Assembly: GCF_000222605.1 (NCBI RefSeq)
Contig: NZ_AFWF01000012.1
Coordinates: 1 to 64,000, forward strand
Direction: 5' to 3'
From: Vibrio ichthyoenteri ATCC 700023
GTDB lineage: Bacteria > Pseudomonadota > Gammaproteobacteria > Enterobacterales > Vibrionaceae
DNA: 64,000 nucleotides
In this document: one piece after another, positions 28,549 through 38,206 of the stretch
How the letters are laid out: each line of letters starts with the position of its first letter
How positions within the stretch are numbered: position 1 is the first letter of the stretch
Made by a program: the position numbers and the translations under genes
The notes under the pieces: model-generated
The model's input: only the letters and a program-made list of their open reading frames with translations
The model's database searches: none
What the model was told of the DNA's origin: nothing

Positions 28549-29997
28549 ATGAAATTTATTGTAAAACCTCATCCAGAAATTTTTGTAAAAAGTGAATCGG
28601 TGCGAAAACGCTTCACAAAGATTCTTGAAGGGAATATTCGCAACATTATCAGAAACCGTACATCAGCGGTGGCGGTATTTAACCGTCGTGATCATATTGA
28701 AGTAACTTCAGAAAGTGATCAATTCCACGCAGAAGTATTGGAAATTCTGACTCACACTCCAGGTATTCACCACGTTCTAGAAGTGAAGCAATCGGAATTT
28801 ACCGATTTGCACAATATCTATGAGCAAGTGCTGGAACTGAGTGGCTCGCTAGTTGAAAACAAAACGTTTGTGGTTCGCGCTAAGCGTCGTGGTAAGCATG
28901 ACTTCACCTCTATCGAACTTGAACGTTATGTTGGTGGTGGCTTAAACCAAGCCGTCGCGAGTGCGAAAGTACAACTAAAATCTCCAGATGTAACAATCAA
29001 AGTTGAAGTTGACCATGACAAGCTGAACCAAATCCTTGCCCGTCATAAAGGCTTAGGTGGTTTCCCTCTTGGTACACAAGAAGATTTACTCAGCCTTATC
29101 TCTGGTGGTTTCGACTCTGGTGTATCGAGCTACTTGCACATTAAACGTGGTTCAAAAGTGCATTACTGCTTCTTCAATCTAGGTGGCCCTGCGCACGAGA
29201 TTGGTGTAAAGCAAGTTGCGCACTATCTATGGAATAAGTACGGCTCATCAGCAAAAGTACGCTTTATTTCAGTAGACTTTGATCCTGTTGTAGCAGAGAT
29301 TCTTGAGAAAGTTGATGACGGCCAAATGGGCGTAATCTTGAAGCGTATGTTTATGCGTGCTGCGGGTATGATCGCTGAGAAATATGATATTCAAGCGCTT
29401 GTAACCGGTGAAGCTTTAGGCCAAGTATCGAGCCAAACGCTGACGAACTTGCGCCATATCGATAACGTGACTGATACCTTGATCCTTCGTCCACTGATTA
29501 ACTGGGATAAAGAAGACATCATCAACGTTGCACGCGATATCGGCACTGAAGACTTTGCTAAAACCATGCCTGAATACTGTGGCGTGATTTCGAAGAAGCC
29601 AACAGTTAAAGCGGTGAAATCGAAGTTAGAAGTTGAAGAAGCGAAGTTTGACTTTGATATCCTAGAGCGTGTTGTACTTGAAGCGCGCAGCATGGACATT
29701 CGTGAAATTGCTAAGCAGACGGAAGAAGCTGTTCCTGAAGTTGAGCAAGTTCAAGCGGTTGAAGAGCATGCGATTGTTCTCGATATCCGTAGTCCAGATG
29801 AAGAAGACGAGAAGCCACTTGAGATTGAGGGTGTAGAAGTGAAGCACCTACCATTTTACAAGCTGGGTACTCAGTTTGGTGATCTTGACCAGAGCAAAAC
29901 TTACCTTCTTTACTGTGAACGAGGCGTTATGAGCCGCCTACAAGCGCTATACCTGCAAGAGCAAGGCTTTGCGAACGTAAAAGTATACCGTCCATAG
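28549..29997 (+). CDS. thiI: tRNA 4-thiouridine synthase / thiazole synthesis sulfurtransferase ThiI
   Basis: Adenylates U8 of tRNA and transfers sulfur to give 4-thiouridine; also delivers sulfur for thiamine thiazole. The 482-residue protein has an N-terminal ferredoxin-like/THUMP region (about 1-165), the PP-loop [14 protein letters not shown] (near 184-197), the ThiI domain and a C-terminal rhodanese domain with catalytic Cys456 in [11 protein letters not shown]. The length and the rhodanese extension match the gamma-proteobacterial form. It is a single-gene unit ending in a terminator. Confidence 0.97.
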   Translation: MKFIVKPHPEIFVKSESVRKRFTKILEGNIRNIIRNRTSAVAVFNRRDHIEVTSESDQFHAEVLEILTHTPGIHHVLEVKQSEFTDLHNIYEQVLELSGSLVENKTFVVRAKRRGKHDFTSIELERYVGGGLNQAVASAKVQLKSPDVTIKVEVDHDKLNQILARHKGLGGFPLGTQEDLLSLISGGFDSGVSSYLHIKRGSKVHYCFFNLGGPAHEIGVKQVAHYLWNKYGSSAKVRFISVDFDPVVAEILEKVDDGQMGVILKRMFMRAAGMIAEKYDIQALVTGEALGQVSSQTLTNLRHIDNVTDTLILRPLINWDKEDIINVARDIGTEDFAKTMPEYCGVISKKPTVKAVKSKLEVEEAKFDFDILERVVLEARSMDIREIAKQTEEAVPEVEQVQAVEEHAIVLDIRSPDEEDEKPLEIEGVEVKHLPFYKLGTQFGDLDQSKTYLLYCERGVMSRLQALYLQEQGFANVKVYRP

Positions 29998-30054
29998 TCT
30001 TGAAACTAATAACATTAGTGTTGGTGCATAGTAATCGCATCAATGGCTGAGAAT

Positions 30055-30091
30055 AAAAGCGCAAATCGTTGATTCGGTTTGCGCTTTTTTT
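30055..30091 (+). terminator. Intrinsic terminator after thiI
   Basis: Stem AAAAGCGCAAA / TTTGCGCTTTT with a 12-base loop and a seven-T tail, about 60 bases after the thiI stop. Confidence 0.85.
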
Positions 30092-30099
30092 GTGGGAAT

Positions 30100-30520
30100 T
30101 GAAAAAGCGAGAAGAGAGAGGCGAGAGCGGAGAAGGCGAGAGAGGAGAAGGCGAGATACGAGAAAAGCGAGATTCCCTATCACGCACGTGCCTTGCTGTA
30201 GGGCATGACGAGACGGGTTTTGTTTGGTGATTGGAAATAACATACGACGTAGTTATTCCCTAGACTGACGAAGGAAGGGTCGGGAATCTTTATGTTGAGA
30301 GGTATTGAGAAAAGTGGGGCGGGAATCAAAATTCGAGAAGCGAGAAAAAGCGAGATTCCCTATTACTCTCGTGCCTCGCTGTAGGGAATGACGAGGCGGG
30401 GTTTTGTTAGGCCAATTACTTGTTGTGTTCATCTCTGTCATTCCCGATAGCCCGAAGGGCGTAGTCGGGAATCTATATGTTGAACGAGAGAAGCAAGAAA
30501 ATCGAGTTGGGATTTGAGAG
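30100..30520. repeat. Intergenic repeat mosaic between thiI and gcvB
   Basis: Gene-free stretch of GAGAGGCGAGAG and GAGAAGCGAGAA units (30108-30170, 30335-30350, 30485-30500) alternating with a dispersed element. Two copies begin AAGCGAGATTCCCTAT (about 30166 and 30346) and continue with CGTGCCT and GCTGTAGGG. A perfect outer inverted repeat ATTCCCGA / TCGGGAAT encloses the inner stem CCCGAAGGG (30440-30472), with a diverged copy near 30255-30295. The same classes of unit occur at 5.4-5.7 and 7.3-7.5 kb. No coding potential recognised. Confidence 0.8.
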
Positions 30521-30533
30521 CGATTTTCGGGCA

Positions 30534-30740
30534 TAAAAAAACACCGCCTATAGGCGGTGCTAAAAAATTTGACAGACAGGTCAAAAAAATACAGGAAGTA
30601 TACGTTCTGTCTCTGGGATTGATGAGACAAAACCATGGTAGAAATTCTACCCAACTCGAAATACGAGTTTGCAAACACAACATCGCAACAACAAAGCCAA
30701 TTGATTTCAAAGAAACCAAGCCGTTCAGGCTTGTATTGCG
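30534..30740 (-). ncRNA. gcvB: GcvB small regulatory RNA
   Basis: Hfq-dependent small RNA repressing many amino-acid and peptide transport mRNAs. Read on the minus strand, about 207 nt. It contains the G/U-rich seed region R1 (30671-30694; TTGTTGCGATGTTGTGTTTG), then ACCATGG, CTTCCTGTA, CCTGTCTGTC and finally AGCACCGCC with a T-run, in the same order as in E. coli GcvB. It is divergent from gcvA, its activator, as in enteric bacteria. The 5' end is inferred from the promoter. The terminator stem is CACCGCCTA / TAGGCGGTG. Confidence 0.95.
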
Positions 30741-30746
30741 GAACGA

Positions 30747-30775
30747 AATATAGAATTTCTCTGGTCGTCAGGCAA
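30747..30775 (-). promoter_or_regulatory. Predicted gcvB promoter
   Basis: On the minus strand: TTGCCT (30775-30770), 17-base spacer, TATATT (30752-30747), placing transcription start near 30740. GcvA would be expected to bind in the 90-base gcvB-gcvA interval, but I could not identify its site. Confidence 0.65.
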
Positions 30776-30832
30776 TGGACATTTTATAATGTTTCAGATT
30801 AAAAAAACTAATCCAATTTATTGAAGGCGCCT

Positions 30833-31747
30833 ATGTCCAGAAGATTACCCCCTTTGAACTCGTTGAAGGTATTTGAAGCCGCGGCTCGCCACTTGAGTTT
30901 TACTCGTGCGGCAGAGGAATTATTTGTGACGCAGGCCGCTGTTAGCCATCAAATCAAGGCGTTAGAAGAGTTTCTGAGTTTGAAACTATTTCGTCGTCGC
31001 AACCGCTCACTGCTGTTGACCGAAGAAGGGCAAAGCTACTTTCTCGATATCAAAGATATCTTCACTTCATTAGCTGAAGCGACAGATAAAGTGCTAGAAC
31101 GCAGTGAAAAAGGTGCATTAACCATTAGTTTGCCTCCAAGCTTTGCGATTCAATGGCTGGTGCCACGTCTGGCGGACTTTAATCAGCAAGAGCCGGATAT
31201 CGATGTACGAATCAAAGCGGTAGATATGGATGAAGGTTCGTTGACCGATGATGTTGATGTGGCGATTTATTATGGTCGGGGTAATTGGCCGGGGTTGCGT
31301 GCCGATAAACTTTATCAAGAATTTCTAATTCCCCTTTGCTCACCGTCACTATTATTGGGCGTCAAGCCATTAGAAGAATTAGGTGATCTGAAAAACCATA
31401 CCTTATTGCATGATACGTCACGTAAAGATTGGAAGCATTTTGCTAAATTTCATGGTGTAGAGGGTGTGAACTTAAATCACGGGCCTATTTTCAGTCACTC
31501 GACCATGGTGCTGCAAGCTGCGGCGCATGGCCAAGGGGTCGCATTAGGCAATAACGTACTTGCTCAACCAGAGCTAGAAGCGGGCCGTCTAATTGCGCCA
31601 TTTGATGAAGTGCTGGTATCTAAAAATGCGTTTTACGTCGTGTGCCATGAGAAACAAGCGGATATGGGGAGAATTGCCACTTTCCGCGATTGGATGTTAG
31701 CGAAGGCACACAGTGAGCAAGAGGAATTATTGGAAGATGACGAATAG
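30833..31747 (+). CDS. gcvA: Glycine cleavage system transcriptional regulator GcvA
   Basis: LysR-type regulator that activates gcvTHP in response to glycine and also drives gcvB. The 304-residue protein has an N-terminal winged helix (LPPLNSLKVFEAAARHLSFT, then TRAAEELFVTQAAVSHQIKA) and a two-lobed effector domain ending near HEKQADMGRIATFRDW. The frame is open from TTG 30821, but the ATG at 30833 has GAAGG upstream and gives the usual MSRRLPPLNSLK. It overlaps the next gene by 11 bases and starts a gcvA-hydrolase-ygdD-rlmM run. Confidence 0.95.
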   Translation: MSRRLPPLNSLKVFEAAARHLSFTRAAEELFVTQAAVSHQIKALEEFLSLKLFRRRNRSLLLTEEGQSYFLDIKDIFTSLAEATDKVLERSEKGALTISLPPSFAIQWLVPRLADFNQQEPDIDVRIKAVDMDEGSLTDDVDVAIYYGRGNWPGLRADKLYQEFLIPLCSPSLLLGVKPLEELGDLKNHTLLHDTSRKDWKHFAKFHGVEGVNLNHGPIFSHSTMVLQAAAHGQGVALGNNVLAQPELEAGRLIAPFDEVLVSKNAFYVVCHEKQADMGRIATFRDWMLAKAHSEQEELLEDDE

Positions 31748-32369
31748 CGTAATCATTGACGGCGCTAATAACGCGCCGCTGTTTATTTTTGCTCATGGTG
31801 CTGGGGCTGGGATGGATCATGCCTTTATGCAGCAAGTCGCGACAGGGTTGGCCGCCAAAGGTATTCAAGTGGTACGTTTTAATTTTCCTTATATGGTTGA
31901 ACGTGCTGAAAATGGTACTAAACGTCCACCGGATCGCGCGCCAAAATTGCTGGAAGCTTTTGAACAGATCATTGCTCAGTATGCAGATAGCCCCGTGGTG
32001 ATTGGTGGGAAATCAATGGGTGGTCGTATGGCAAGTTTATTGAGTGATCATCCTCAAGTTGCCGCTATCGCGTGTTTAGGTTTTCCTTTCCATCCTCCTG
32101 GTAAACCTGAAAAATTTAAAGGCGCACATTTAGCTACTTTGACTAAGCCTTGTCTTATTCTGCAAGGCGAGCGTGATACCTTCGGGCAACGAGAAGAGTT
32201 CGATGAGTTTGACTTAGCGCCGTGCGTACGTAGCAGTTTTATCCCAGATGGTGACCATGGCTTTAAGCCACGTAAACGCTCTGGCTTTACTGAGCAGGGC
32301 AATATTGATTTAGCGGTTGAAAGGCTAAGTCAGTATATTTTCGAGCTCTACGATGTGGCCGAGGAGTAG
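31737..32369 (+). CDS. Alpha/beta-fold hydrolase (KANL3/Tex30-like, YcjY-unrelated)
   Basis: A 210-residue predicted hydrolase. It has FIFAHGAGAGMDHAFM (oxyanion region), the nucleophile elbow VIGGKSMGGRMASLL (Ser near 92) and a C-terminal His in PDGDHGFKPRK, as in the KANL3/Tex30 family of dienelactone-hydrolase-like proteins. The substrate is unknown. The ATG at 31737 lies inside the end of gcvA, so the pair is translationally coupled; an upstream frame start at 31713 would overlap more and lacks a ribosome site. Confidence 0.85.
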   Translation: MTNSVIIDGANNAPLFIFAHGAGAGMDHAFMQQVATGLAAKGIQVVRFNFPYMVERAENGTKRPPDRAPKLLEAFEQIIAQYADSPVVIGGKSMGGRMASLLSDHPQVAAIACLGFPFHPPGKPEKFKGAHLATLTKPCLILQGERDTFGQREEFDEFDLAPCVRSSFIPDGDHGFKPRKRSGFTEQGNIDLAVERLSQYIFELYDVAEE

Positions 32370-32370
32370 C

Positions 32371-32766
32371 ATGAAAGCCAATAAATTGCTCGCAGCAGGA
32401 GGCGCCTTCGCAGGTTTTGCCGTGGCGTTAGGTGCATTTGCTTCGCATGGATTAAAAGCCATGCTATCTCCCTATCTACTTGAAGTGTTTAACATTGGTG
32501 TCCAATATCAATTTATTCACGCTCTTGCCATTATCGCCTGTGCTATCTTGATGATGAACAAAGTCAGTGTAAAAGCGCAAAAGTATTTTTTCCTCGCTGC
32601 GATTTGCTTTATTATCGGCATCTTTTGTTTTAGCGGCAGCCTTTATGCCTTAGCGCTAAGTGGAATAAAATGGTTTGGACCAATTACTCCTCTTGGTGGC
32701 ATGACCTTTATGATAGGTTGGGTTTTGTTCGTCTATGCAGCACTACAGAACAACAGAGGTGAGTAA
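32371..32766 (+). CDS. ygdD: DUF423 membrane protein YgdD
   Basis: A 131-residue inner-membrane protein with four hydrophobic segments (about 7-29, 46-65, 72-95, 104-124). The N-terminal GAFAGFAVALGAFASHGLKA and the QYQFIHALAIIACA segment are hallmarks of DUF423/YgdD. Function unknown. In E. coli ygdD also lies between gcvA and rlmM. Start at ATG 32371, one base after the previous stop; its stop abuts the rlmM GTG. Confidence 0.93.
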   Translation: MKANKLLAAGGAFAGFAVALGAFASHGLKAMLSPYLLEVFNIGVQYQFIHALAIIACAILMMNKVSVKAQKYFFLAAICFIIGIFCFSGSLYALALSGIKWFGPITPLGGMTFMIGWVLFVYAALQNNRGE

Positions 32767-33858
32767 GTGAAACAACTAATGCTCTATTGCCGTCCGGGCT
32801 TTGAGAAAGAGTGTGCGGGTGAAATTCAAGATCGAGCGAGTTCGCTGGAAGTGTTCGGTTTTCCGCGCGTACAAAAAAACTCTGGATTCGTGTTGTTTAA
32901 GTGTTACCAACAAGGTGATGCGACAAAGTTAGTGAAATCGTTGGATTTCAAATCGCTGATTTTTGCTCGCCAAATGTTTGCCGTTGCTGTTGAACTGACC
33001 GACTTGCCACGTGAAGATCGTATTTCACCAATTCTGCAAGAGTTGAGTGAGACTGATGGCATGCCAATGTGTGGTGATCTACGCATTGAAACGCCAGATA
33101 CCAATGAAGCGAAAGAACTATTGAAGTTCTGTCGTAAGTTCACCGTGCCAATGCGCCAAGCATTGCGTGGTAAAGGACTGTTGTTCAACAAAGATAACCC
33201 GAAGAAGCCGGTATTGCATATCTGCTTTGTGGAACCAGGCCATTGCTACATTGGTTATTCATTGCCGATCAACAACTCTCAGTTCTTCATGGGTATTCCA
33301 CGCTTAAAATTCCCAGTAGACGCACCAAGCCGCTCAACTTTGAAGTTGGAAGAAGCATTTCACGTGTTTATTCCTCGTGAAGAGTGGGATGAGCGTTTGG
33401 CATCGGGCATGTGGGGTGTCGATCTTGGGGCTTGCCCTGGTGGTTGGACATACCAATTGGTTAAGCGTTCGATGTTTGTTCACTCGGTGGATAACGGCCT
33501 GATGGCACAGAGTCTAATGGATACTGGTCAAGTAAAACACCATCAAGAAGATGGCTTTAAGTTTGAGCCGCCGCGTAAGAACGTAACTTGGCTAGTGTGT
33601 GACATGATCGAAAAACCTTCACGTGTCGCGCAATTGATGGGCGAATGGATCATCAGTGGTTGGGCAAAAGAGGCGATTTTTAACCTTAAATTGCCAATGA
33701 AAGGTCGTTATGACGAAGTATTGCAAGATATCGAAAACCTAAAAGTATTCCTTATCAAAAACGACGTGAAGTTTAAGCTACAAGCTAAACACCTGTACCA
33801 TGACCGTGAAGAAATCACCGTGCATGTACAAAGTCTGTCGAATATCTCGCCATACTAA
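32767..33858 (+). CDS. rlmM: 23S rRNA 2'-O-ribose C2498 methyltransferase RlmM
   Basis: SAM-dependent enzyme methylating C2498 of 23S rRNA. The 363-residue protein has an N-terminal THUMP-containing region (about 1-160) and a Rossmann methyltransferase domain with the SAM-binding [18 protein letters not shown] near 217-234. The K-D-K-E type catalytic residues appear in [14 protein letters not shown] and [11 protein letters not shown]. It starts at GTG immediately after ygdD. It ends at a terminator shared with xni. Confidence 0.96.
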   Translation: MKQLMLYCRPGFEKECAGEIQDRASSLEVFGFPRVQKNSGFVLFKCYQQGDATKLVKSLDFKSLIFARQMFAVAVELTDLPREDRISPILQELSETDGMPMCGDLRIETPDTNEAKELLKFCRKFTVPMRQALRGKGLLFNKDNPKKPVLHICFVEPGHCYIGYSLPINNSQFFMGIPRLKFPVDAPSRSTLKLEEAFHVFIPREEWDERLASGMWGVDLGACPGGWTYQLVKRSMFVHSVDNGLMAQSLMDTGQVKHHQEDGFKFEPPRKNVTWLVCDMIEKPSRVAQLMGEWIISGWAKEAIFNLKLPMKGRYDEVLQDIENLKVFLIKNDVKFKLQAKHLYHDREEITVHVQSLSNISPY

Positions 33859-33907
33859 GCTCTGTAGTCAGACCGTTAAATCATACTGTGTGATTGTAAT
33901 GGCTAAT

Positions 33908-33934
33908 AAAAAAGCTCCCGATGGGAGCTTTTTT
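33908..33934. terminator. Bidirectional terminator between rlmM and xni
   Basis: Perfect 12-bp stem AAAAAAGCTCCC / GGGAGCTTTTTT with a GAT loop, 50 bases after rlmM and 50 before the xni stop. Confidence 0.9.
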
Positions 33935-33984
33935 CGTTTTAATTATGGTATTTAGGCCATGCTCGCAAGTGAATCAAGAGATGA

Positions 33985-34764
33985 TTAGGCTTGGTTTGGC
34001 CCATCGTAGCGAAGGTCTTGTAAGTTAAAACCCAATTCAATATCGGTTTTCAATTGCGCGACTTGGCGGCATGTTCGCGCCATCTCAATATGCTCATCGA
34101 ACTTTTTGCGGTATTTTTTGACCAGATCCTCAGAGGCATGGGCCTGCTCGATGGTTTCAAACTGCGTTAAGATCTCTTTAGCCGCTTTTGGCCCCACGCC
34201 CGGAATGCCGGGTACTTGGCTTGAGCTGACGCCAGTCAACCCCCAATAGTCTGCCAGTTGGCTTGGTTTCACGCCAAATTCTTTTTCAATGAAAGGCGCA
34301 TCTAACCAGCGATGTTGAAAATAGTCACGGATCTGCAGGGTCGGTGAGAGCAATTGGCAATAGCCTTTATCGGTGGAGATGATGGTCACTTTTTCGTTGT
34401 GGCTGGCCACTTTGATAGCCAGTGTCGCGACTAAATCATCCGCTTCATCACCGTCAGACAGTAAAGAGTCGATCCCCATTTTCCACCATGCATCTTGAAT
34501 GGCATCTAACCCATTAAGCAGCGGTTCAGGCATCGGTTTTCGGTTTTGTTTGTATTCAGGCAGAATCTCCGCTCGCCAACCTCGTTCTTGTAGATGGTGA
34601 TCAAACACCGCGACAATATGGGTGGGTTGCGCTTCGTTGATAATGCGAGTAAGGGTGCGCCCAGTGGTCTCTATTGTTCTTGCAATGTCGGTGGGATCGG
34701 GCTGCACGGAGTGCACGCGACGGATCAGGTTTAGAGCATCGATAATCACAAGATGAATAGACAT
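33985..34764 (-). CDS. xni: Flap endonuclease Xni (YgdG)
   Basis: 5'-nuclease-family protein related to the N-terminal domain of DNA polymerase I; acts on flap structures. The 259-residue protein has LVIIDALNLIRRVH (first Asp), the acidic cluster SDGDEADDLVATLA near 120-133, TIISTDKGYCQLL and the helix-hairpin-helix VPGIPGVGPKAAKEIL. An ATG at 34770 is also in frame, but 34764 gives the family N-terminus. Neither has a good ribosome site, and a terminator-like hairpin ends nine bases upstream. Confidence 0.93.
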   Translation of the reverse strand: MSIHLVIIDALNLIRRVHSVQPDPTDIARTIETTGRTLTRIINEAQPTHIVAVFDHHLQERGWRAEILPEYKQNRKPMPEPLLNGLDAIQDAWWKMGIDSLLSDGDEADDLVATLAIKVASHNEKVTIISTDKGYCQLLSPTLQIRDYFQHRWLDAPFIEKEFGVKPSQLADYWGLTGVSSSQVPGIPGVGPKAAKEILTQFETIEQAHASEDLVKKYRKKFDEHIEMARTCRQVAQLKTDIELGFNLQDLRYDGPNQA

Positions 34765-34772
34765 AAGCATAT

Positions 34773-34797
34773 AAAAAGTAAGGGCCTTGGGCCCTTA
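34773..34797 (-). terminator. Terminator-like hairpin between ppnN and xni
   Basis: On the minus strand: TAAGGGCC / GGCCCTTA stem, three-base loop, then CTTTTTA. It would end the ppnN transcript 60 bases past its stop. The T-run finishes only nine bases before the xni ATG. Confidence 0.7.
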
Positions 34798-34857
34798 TTG
34801 TAAATGAAGTGAGGGATAAAGCTAGCCAATGGCGGCGATATCCCTAAGCCCTAGAGG

Positions 34858-36225
34858 CTATTTTGAATCGGTTGCGATTCGGTAGCATGGTTCATACGCG
34901 GTATTACCCGGGAGTTTCATGCGGTGTTGGGTGACGAAATCTTTCAGTAGTAAGTCCATTTTTTTCATCAAATCACGATCGCCGTCTAGCATGAACGGTC
35001 CATGACGTTCAATTTCACGGATACCTTCTGCTTTGACGTTACCTGCAACGATTCCTGAAAAAGCTTGGCGCAGCGCGGCTGCAAGATTTTCAGGACGTTG
35101 GTTGAGATGGAGATCGAGGCTTGCCATATTCTCGTGGGTTGGGTCGAACGGCAGTTGGAATTCTGGTTCGATCTTTAACGACCAGTTAAAGCTATAAGCA
35201 TCACCGGTGTCTTTACGGTGCTGACGAACTAAATCCATGCTCTGCTTCATTATCTTGGCGACTTTCGCTGGGTCGTCGATAACGATTTGATAATGTTTCT
35301 GCGCCGCTTCGCCTAAGGTATCGCCAATAAATTGGTCAATAGAACGGAAGTAAGCTTCACTCTCTTTTGGCCCGGTTAAAACTATCGGCAGTGGTTGATC
35401 GGCATTCTCGGGGTGCATCATGATACCCAAAATATAGAGCAGCTCTTCTGCGGTTCCCGGTCCCCCTGGGAAAATGACGATGCCGTGCGCCATACGAACA
35501 AACGCCTCAAGACGTTTTTCAATATCAGGCATGATCACCAGTTCATTCACGATAGGGTTAGGCGGCTCAGCGGCAATGATTGATGGTTCTGTTAAACCAA
35601 GATAACGTTGGGATGTATAGCGCTGTTTAGCATGACCAATGGCTGCGCCTTTCATTGGGCCTTCCATTGCGCCTGGCCCACAGCCAGTACAAATGTTGAG
35701 TTCACGTAGCCCCATCTCATTACCGACTTCGCGAGTGTATTGATACTCGATCGGATTAATTGAGTGGCCACCCCAGCACACGATCATATTTGGCTCGATA
35801 CCTGGAGTTAATGTGCCTGCATTACGTAAAATACCAAACACTAAGTTAGTAATGTGAGTGGCGTTAGTCAGGTTCAAACGCTGGTTATCAGCTAAGTGCA
35901 TGTTGACGTAAACGATGTCACGCAGTACCGAAAATAGGTGTTCTTGAATGCCTTTGATGATTTGCCCATCGACAAAAGCATGCTCAGGCGGATTCGTGAG
36001 TTCAAGTTTGATTCCCCGCTCACGTCGCATGACCGTAACATCAAAAGATTTGTGTTTATCGAGCAATTCTTTGGAGTTGTCGGTGTGGCTACCTGAGTTA
36101 AGAACAGCCAGTGTGCAATTGCGATAAAGTTGGTAAAGATCACTGGATGCTGTTTTTTTAAGGCGCTCAACTTCAAGTTGAGAAAGTAAATCCATACTGC
36201 CCGCAGGGCTGATGTGGGTGATCAT
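34858..36225 (-). CDS. ppnN: Nucleotide 5'-monophosphate nucleosidase PpnN (YgdH)
   Basis: Cleaves purine/pyrimidine nucleoside monophosphates to base and ribose-5-phosphate; in E. coli it is a (p)ppGpp-binding enzyme that tunes nucleotide pools. The 455-residue protein has the LOG-type nucleosidase core with the signature [14 protein letters not shown] and [15 protein letters not shown] (Arg/Glu catalytic region), plus the N- and C-terminal extensions specific to PpnN. Length is typical (454 in E. coli). The ATG has an AAGGAGG ribosome site. Confidence 0.96.
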   Translation of the reverse strand: MITHISPAGSMDLLSQLEVERLKKTASSDLYQLYRNCTLAVLNSGSHTDNSKELLDKHKSFDVTVMRRERGIKLELTNPPEHAFVDGQIIKGIQEHLFSVLRDIVYVNMHLADNQRLNLTNATHITNLVFGILRNAGTLTPGIEPNMIVCWGGHSINPIEYQYTREVGNEMGLRELNICTGCGPGAMEGPMKGAAIGHAKQRYTSQRYLGLTEPSIIAAEPPNPIVNELVIMPDIEKRLEAFVRMAHGIVIFPGGPGTAEELLYILGIMMHPENADQPLPIVLTGPKESEAYFRSIDQFIGDTLGEAAQKHYQIVIDDPAKVAKIMKQSMDLVRQHRKDTGDAYSFNWSLKIEPEFQLPFDPTHENMASLDLHLNQRPENLAAALRQAFSGIVAGNVKAEGIREIERHGPFMLDGDRDLMKKMDLLLKDFVTQHRMKLPGNTAYEPCYRIATDSK

Positions 36226-36528
36226 AGTGACCTCCTTGGAATAATGATCGATCGCGACGGTATGGTTCGCGAGTCTTTAGCAAGCCAGAGTGGCGCAATA
36301 CATTGGTGAATGTTTAGACTCAGTAAACCTGACCGTATTTTTGAGCTTAGCACTGTTAACGTAAGAATAAAGACTAACCAATTGATATCAATACATCTAT
36401 CACGCTTAGATGGTGATAATTTATCTATCGCCAATGATAAGCAATAAAAAAGCCGCTTAGTGCTATCACTAAGCGGCTCACATTTAATGCTGGTGCAAAA
36501 AAATATGGTTAACGATGACGGTTAAACC
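36226..36528. other. Gene-free interval upstream of ppnN
   Basis: 303 bases between the GGDEF gene stop and the ppnN start. The right part holds the terminator of the GGDEF gene (36445-36478). The rest is AT-rich and presumably contains the ppnN promoter; I see no small gene or RNA in it. Confidence 0.6.
36445..36478 (-). terminator. Intrinsic terminator of the GGDEF gene
   Basis: On the minus strand: AGCCGCTTAGTG / CACTAAGCGGCT stem with a four-base loop, then TTTTTATTG. It is 50 bases after the GGDEF gene stop. Confidence 0.87.
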
Positions 36529-38094
36529 TTACTTCCAAACCAGTTGATTAGCGCCGACTTTTTTGCTTTCTTGTAACTGCACTCGCAATCGTTCAAGCAC
36601 TTCTTCTGGCGTATCAGACTCTTTGAACACCGTGCTTACTGCGGTCAGAGTTATGCTTAAGCTCTGTTCACGGAACTTAAATGGTAATCGAGCCACTTGT
36701 GATTGAATCGCTTTCACCAGTTCTAAGCTTTCAGGATCGGCGCGCTCAGGCATAATAACCAAGAATTCCTCACCAGAATAACGGGCGATAATATCGGCAT
36801 CACTTAGCTCCGCTTTGATGCAACGGGCGATAATTTTTAGCGCCTTGTCACCTGCGGTGTAGCCGAAGCTATCGTTAACGGCTTTGAAACCATCAATATC
36901 AAAATGAACCAGACGCAAATTGTGTTGATTGCGAATCCAGCGTCGGTACTCGATTTCCATTTTTTCATTGAATGCAGAGCGGTTAAGCACTCGTGTTAGT
37001 GGATCTTGTTGGATGCGAGCTGCTTGATCTTCGAGGCGGCGACGATAGTCTTGCGCCGTTTCAGCAAGTGATTCAAGTTGGCCGTGGCCGAATTGCATTC
37101 GTTCAAGTAACGCTTTCTCACGGCTTTCTGCATGTTTTAGACGTTCTGATAATGAAGAAAGTTGATCAAACAAAGGCGAGAGATTTTGCTGTGCAGTTTC
37201 AAGTGACTGAGATTGCTGTAACACCGTATAGCCGTTGGTAATGAGTGTTTGCAACTCCTTACCATGTGCCACTCGCTGATCAAAATAGCTCACACTTTGA
37301 TCGGTAATTTGTGCAGAACTTTTCAATGAACTGGAGATTGATTCGTTTACTTGAGTGAGAAATTGTTGCGAAGTTTTTCGCTCAAAGTCGGTGCCTTGAA
37401 TCACTAACTTTAGTATGTGTAACGTTTCTTCAAGTAAGGCTTGAGTATTAACCCCGAGTAGTAATTTCGCACGAATGTCGTTCAGTAATTCGCCCGACTC
37501 CCCGGTAAAATCGAGCTCAGTAATGAGATTTTGCAGTTCATCATTCAGCTTGTTGAGTAGTGCCTTATCGCTATCACTATTTGGTAGCAAAGCAGCGCTC
37601 TCAGGATGAGTTGATAAGATTTTTAGTGAACGTTCATAAATGGTGAGCAGTTGCATTGCTTGCTCGGAACGAGAGGTTTTATTACTAGCACAGAAGCTCA
37701 ATAAATCACGAAGGTCTCGTTTGATTTTCGGGGGGATACCAGCGACCCTGAGTAGGGTTTCACCAGCATGTTTCACTTGTGAATCAAGCTGTTTTTTCTG
37801 TTTATCCATAGCCACTGTGTGTTGTTTTAGTAGTCGTTCCAATATCACCAATTTTGGAATTAGCGAACTAATGTCTTTCTTTTTTTCTATCGCTACTTTG
37901 AGTTCTAGTAAGCCTGCAAGTAGACGAGGATCGTCAGAGATGCACGCATCACTCAAGGAGCTGACGACGCGCTGTAGCACCAGTTGTTCTCGTTTGTGTT
38001 TGAACGAGCTATCTCTTTGTGTCAATCGAACTTGTTCCAATTGAGACTTCAGATTATGTAACTGCGACTGAATATCTTGTTCGAGTGCACCCAT
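36529..38094 (-). CDS. Diguanylate cyclase (GGDEF) with helical N-terminal domain
   Basis: Predicted cyclic-di-GMP synthase, 521 residues. The C-terminal GGDEF domain (about 355-521) has the substrate motif DPLTRVLNRSAFNEKM, VHFDIDGFKAVNDSFGY and the active loop IARYSGEEFLVIMPE (S439-F443, an SGEEF variant of GGEEF). The RxxD product-inhibition site is lost (SDAD). The N-terminal 350 residues are helical, with a coiled coil before the GGDEF domain (LSERLKHAESREKALLERMQ); no transmembrane segment or known sensor domain is recognised, so it is probably cytoplasmic. It lies downstream of the TPR/GGDEF-like gene on the same strand, about 110 bases away. Confidence 0.88.
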   Translation of the reverse strand: MGALEQDIQSQLHNLKSQLEQVRLTQRDSSFKHKREQLVLQRVVSSLSDACISDDPRLLAGLLELKVAIEKKKDISSLIPKLVILERLLKQHTVAMDKQKKQLDSQVKHAGETLLRVAGIPPKIKRDLRDLLSFCASNKTSRSEQAMQLLTIYERSLKILSTHPESAALLPNSDSDKALLNKLNDELQNLITELDFTGESGELLNDIRAKLLLGVNTQALLEETLHILKLVIQGTDFERKTSQQFLTQVNESISSSLKSSAQITDQSVSYFDQRVAHGKELQTLITNGYTVLQQSQSLETAQQNLSPLFDQLSSLSERLKHAESREKALLERMQFGHGQLESLAETAQDYRRRLEDQAARIQQDPLTRVLNRSAFNEKMEIEYRRWIRNQHNLRLVHFDIDGFKAVNDSFGYTAGDKALKIIARCIKAELSDADIIARYSGEEFLVIMPERADPESLELVKAIQSQVARLPFKFREQSLSITLTAVSTVFKESDTPEEVLERLRVQLQESKKVGANQLVWK

Positions 38095-38206
38095 GTAGAT
38101 CTAAACTTTATTATTACGCGATCAAAAAAGATCTTATTTATTAATTTATTGATAATAACAAATAAAATTTATTCGTCACGGCTTGTTGGGCTTTAAAGCG
38201 GTGCTT

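Noticed and set aside
30253-30719. Minus-strand open frames across the thiI-gcvA interval
   Set aside because: They run through repeat DNA and the GcvB RNA; the GcvB sequence explains the conservation better than a protein.
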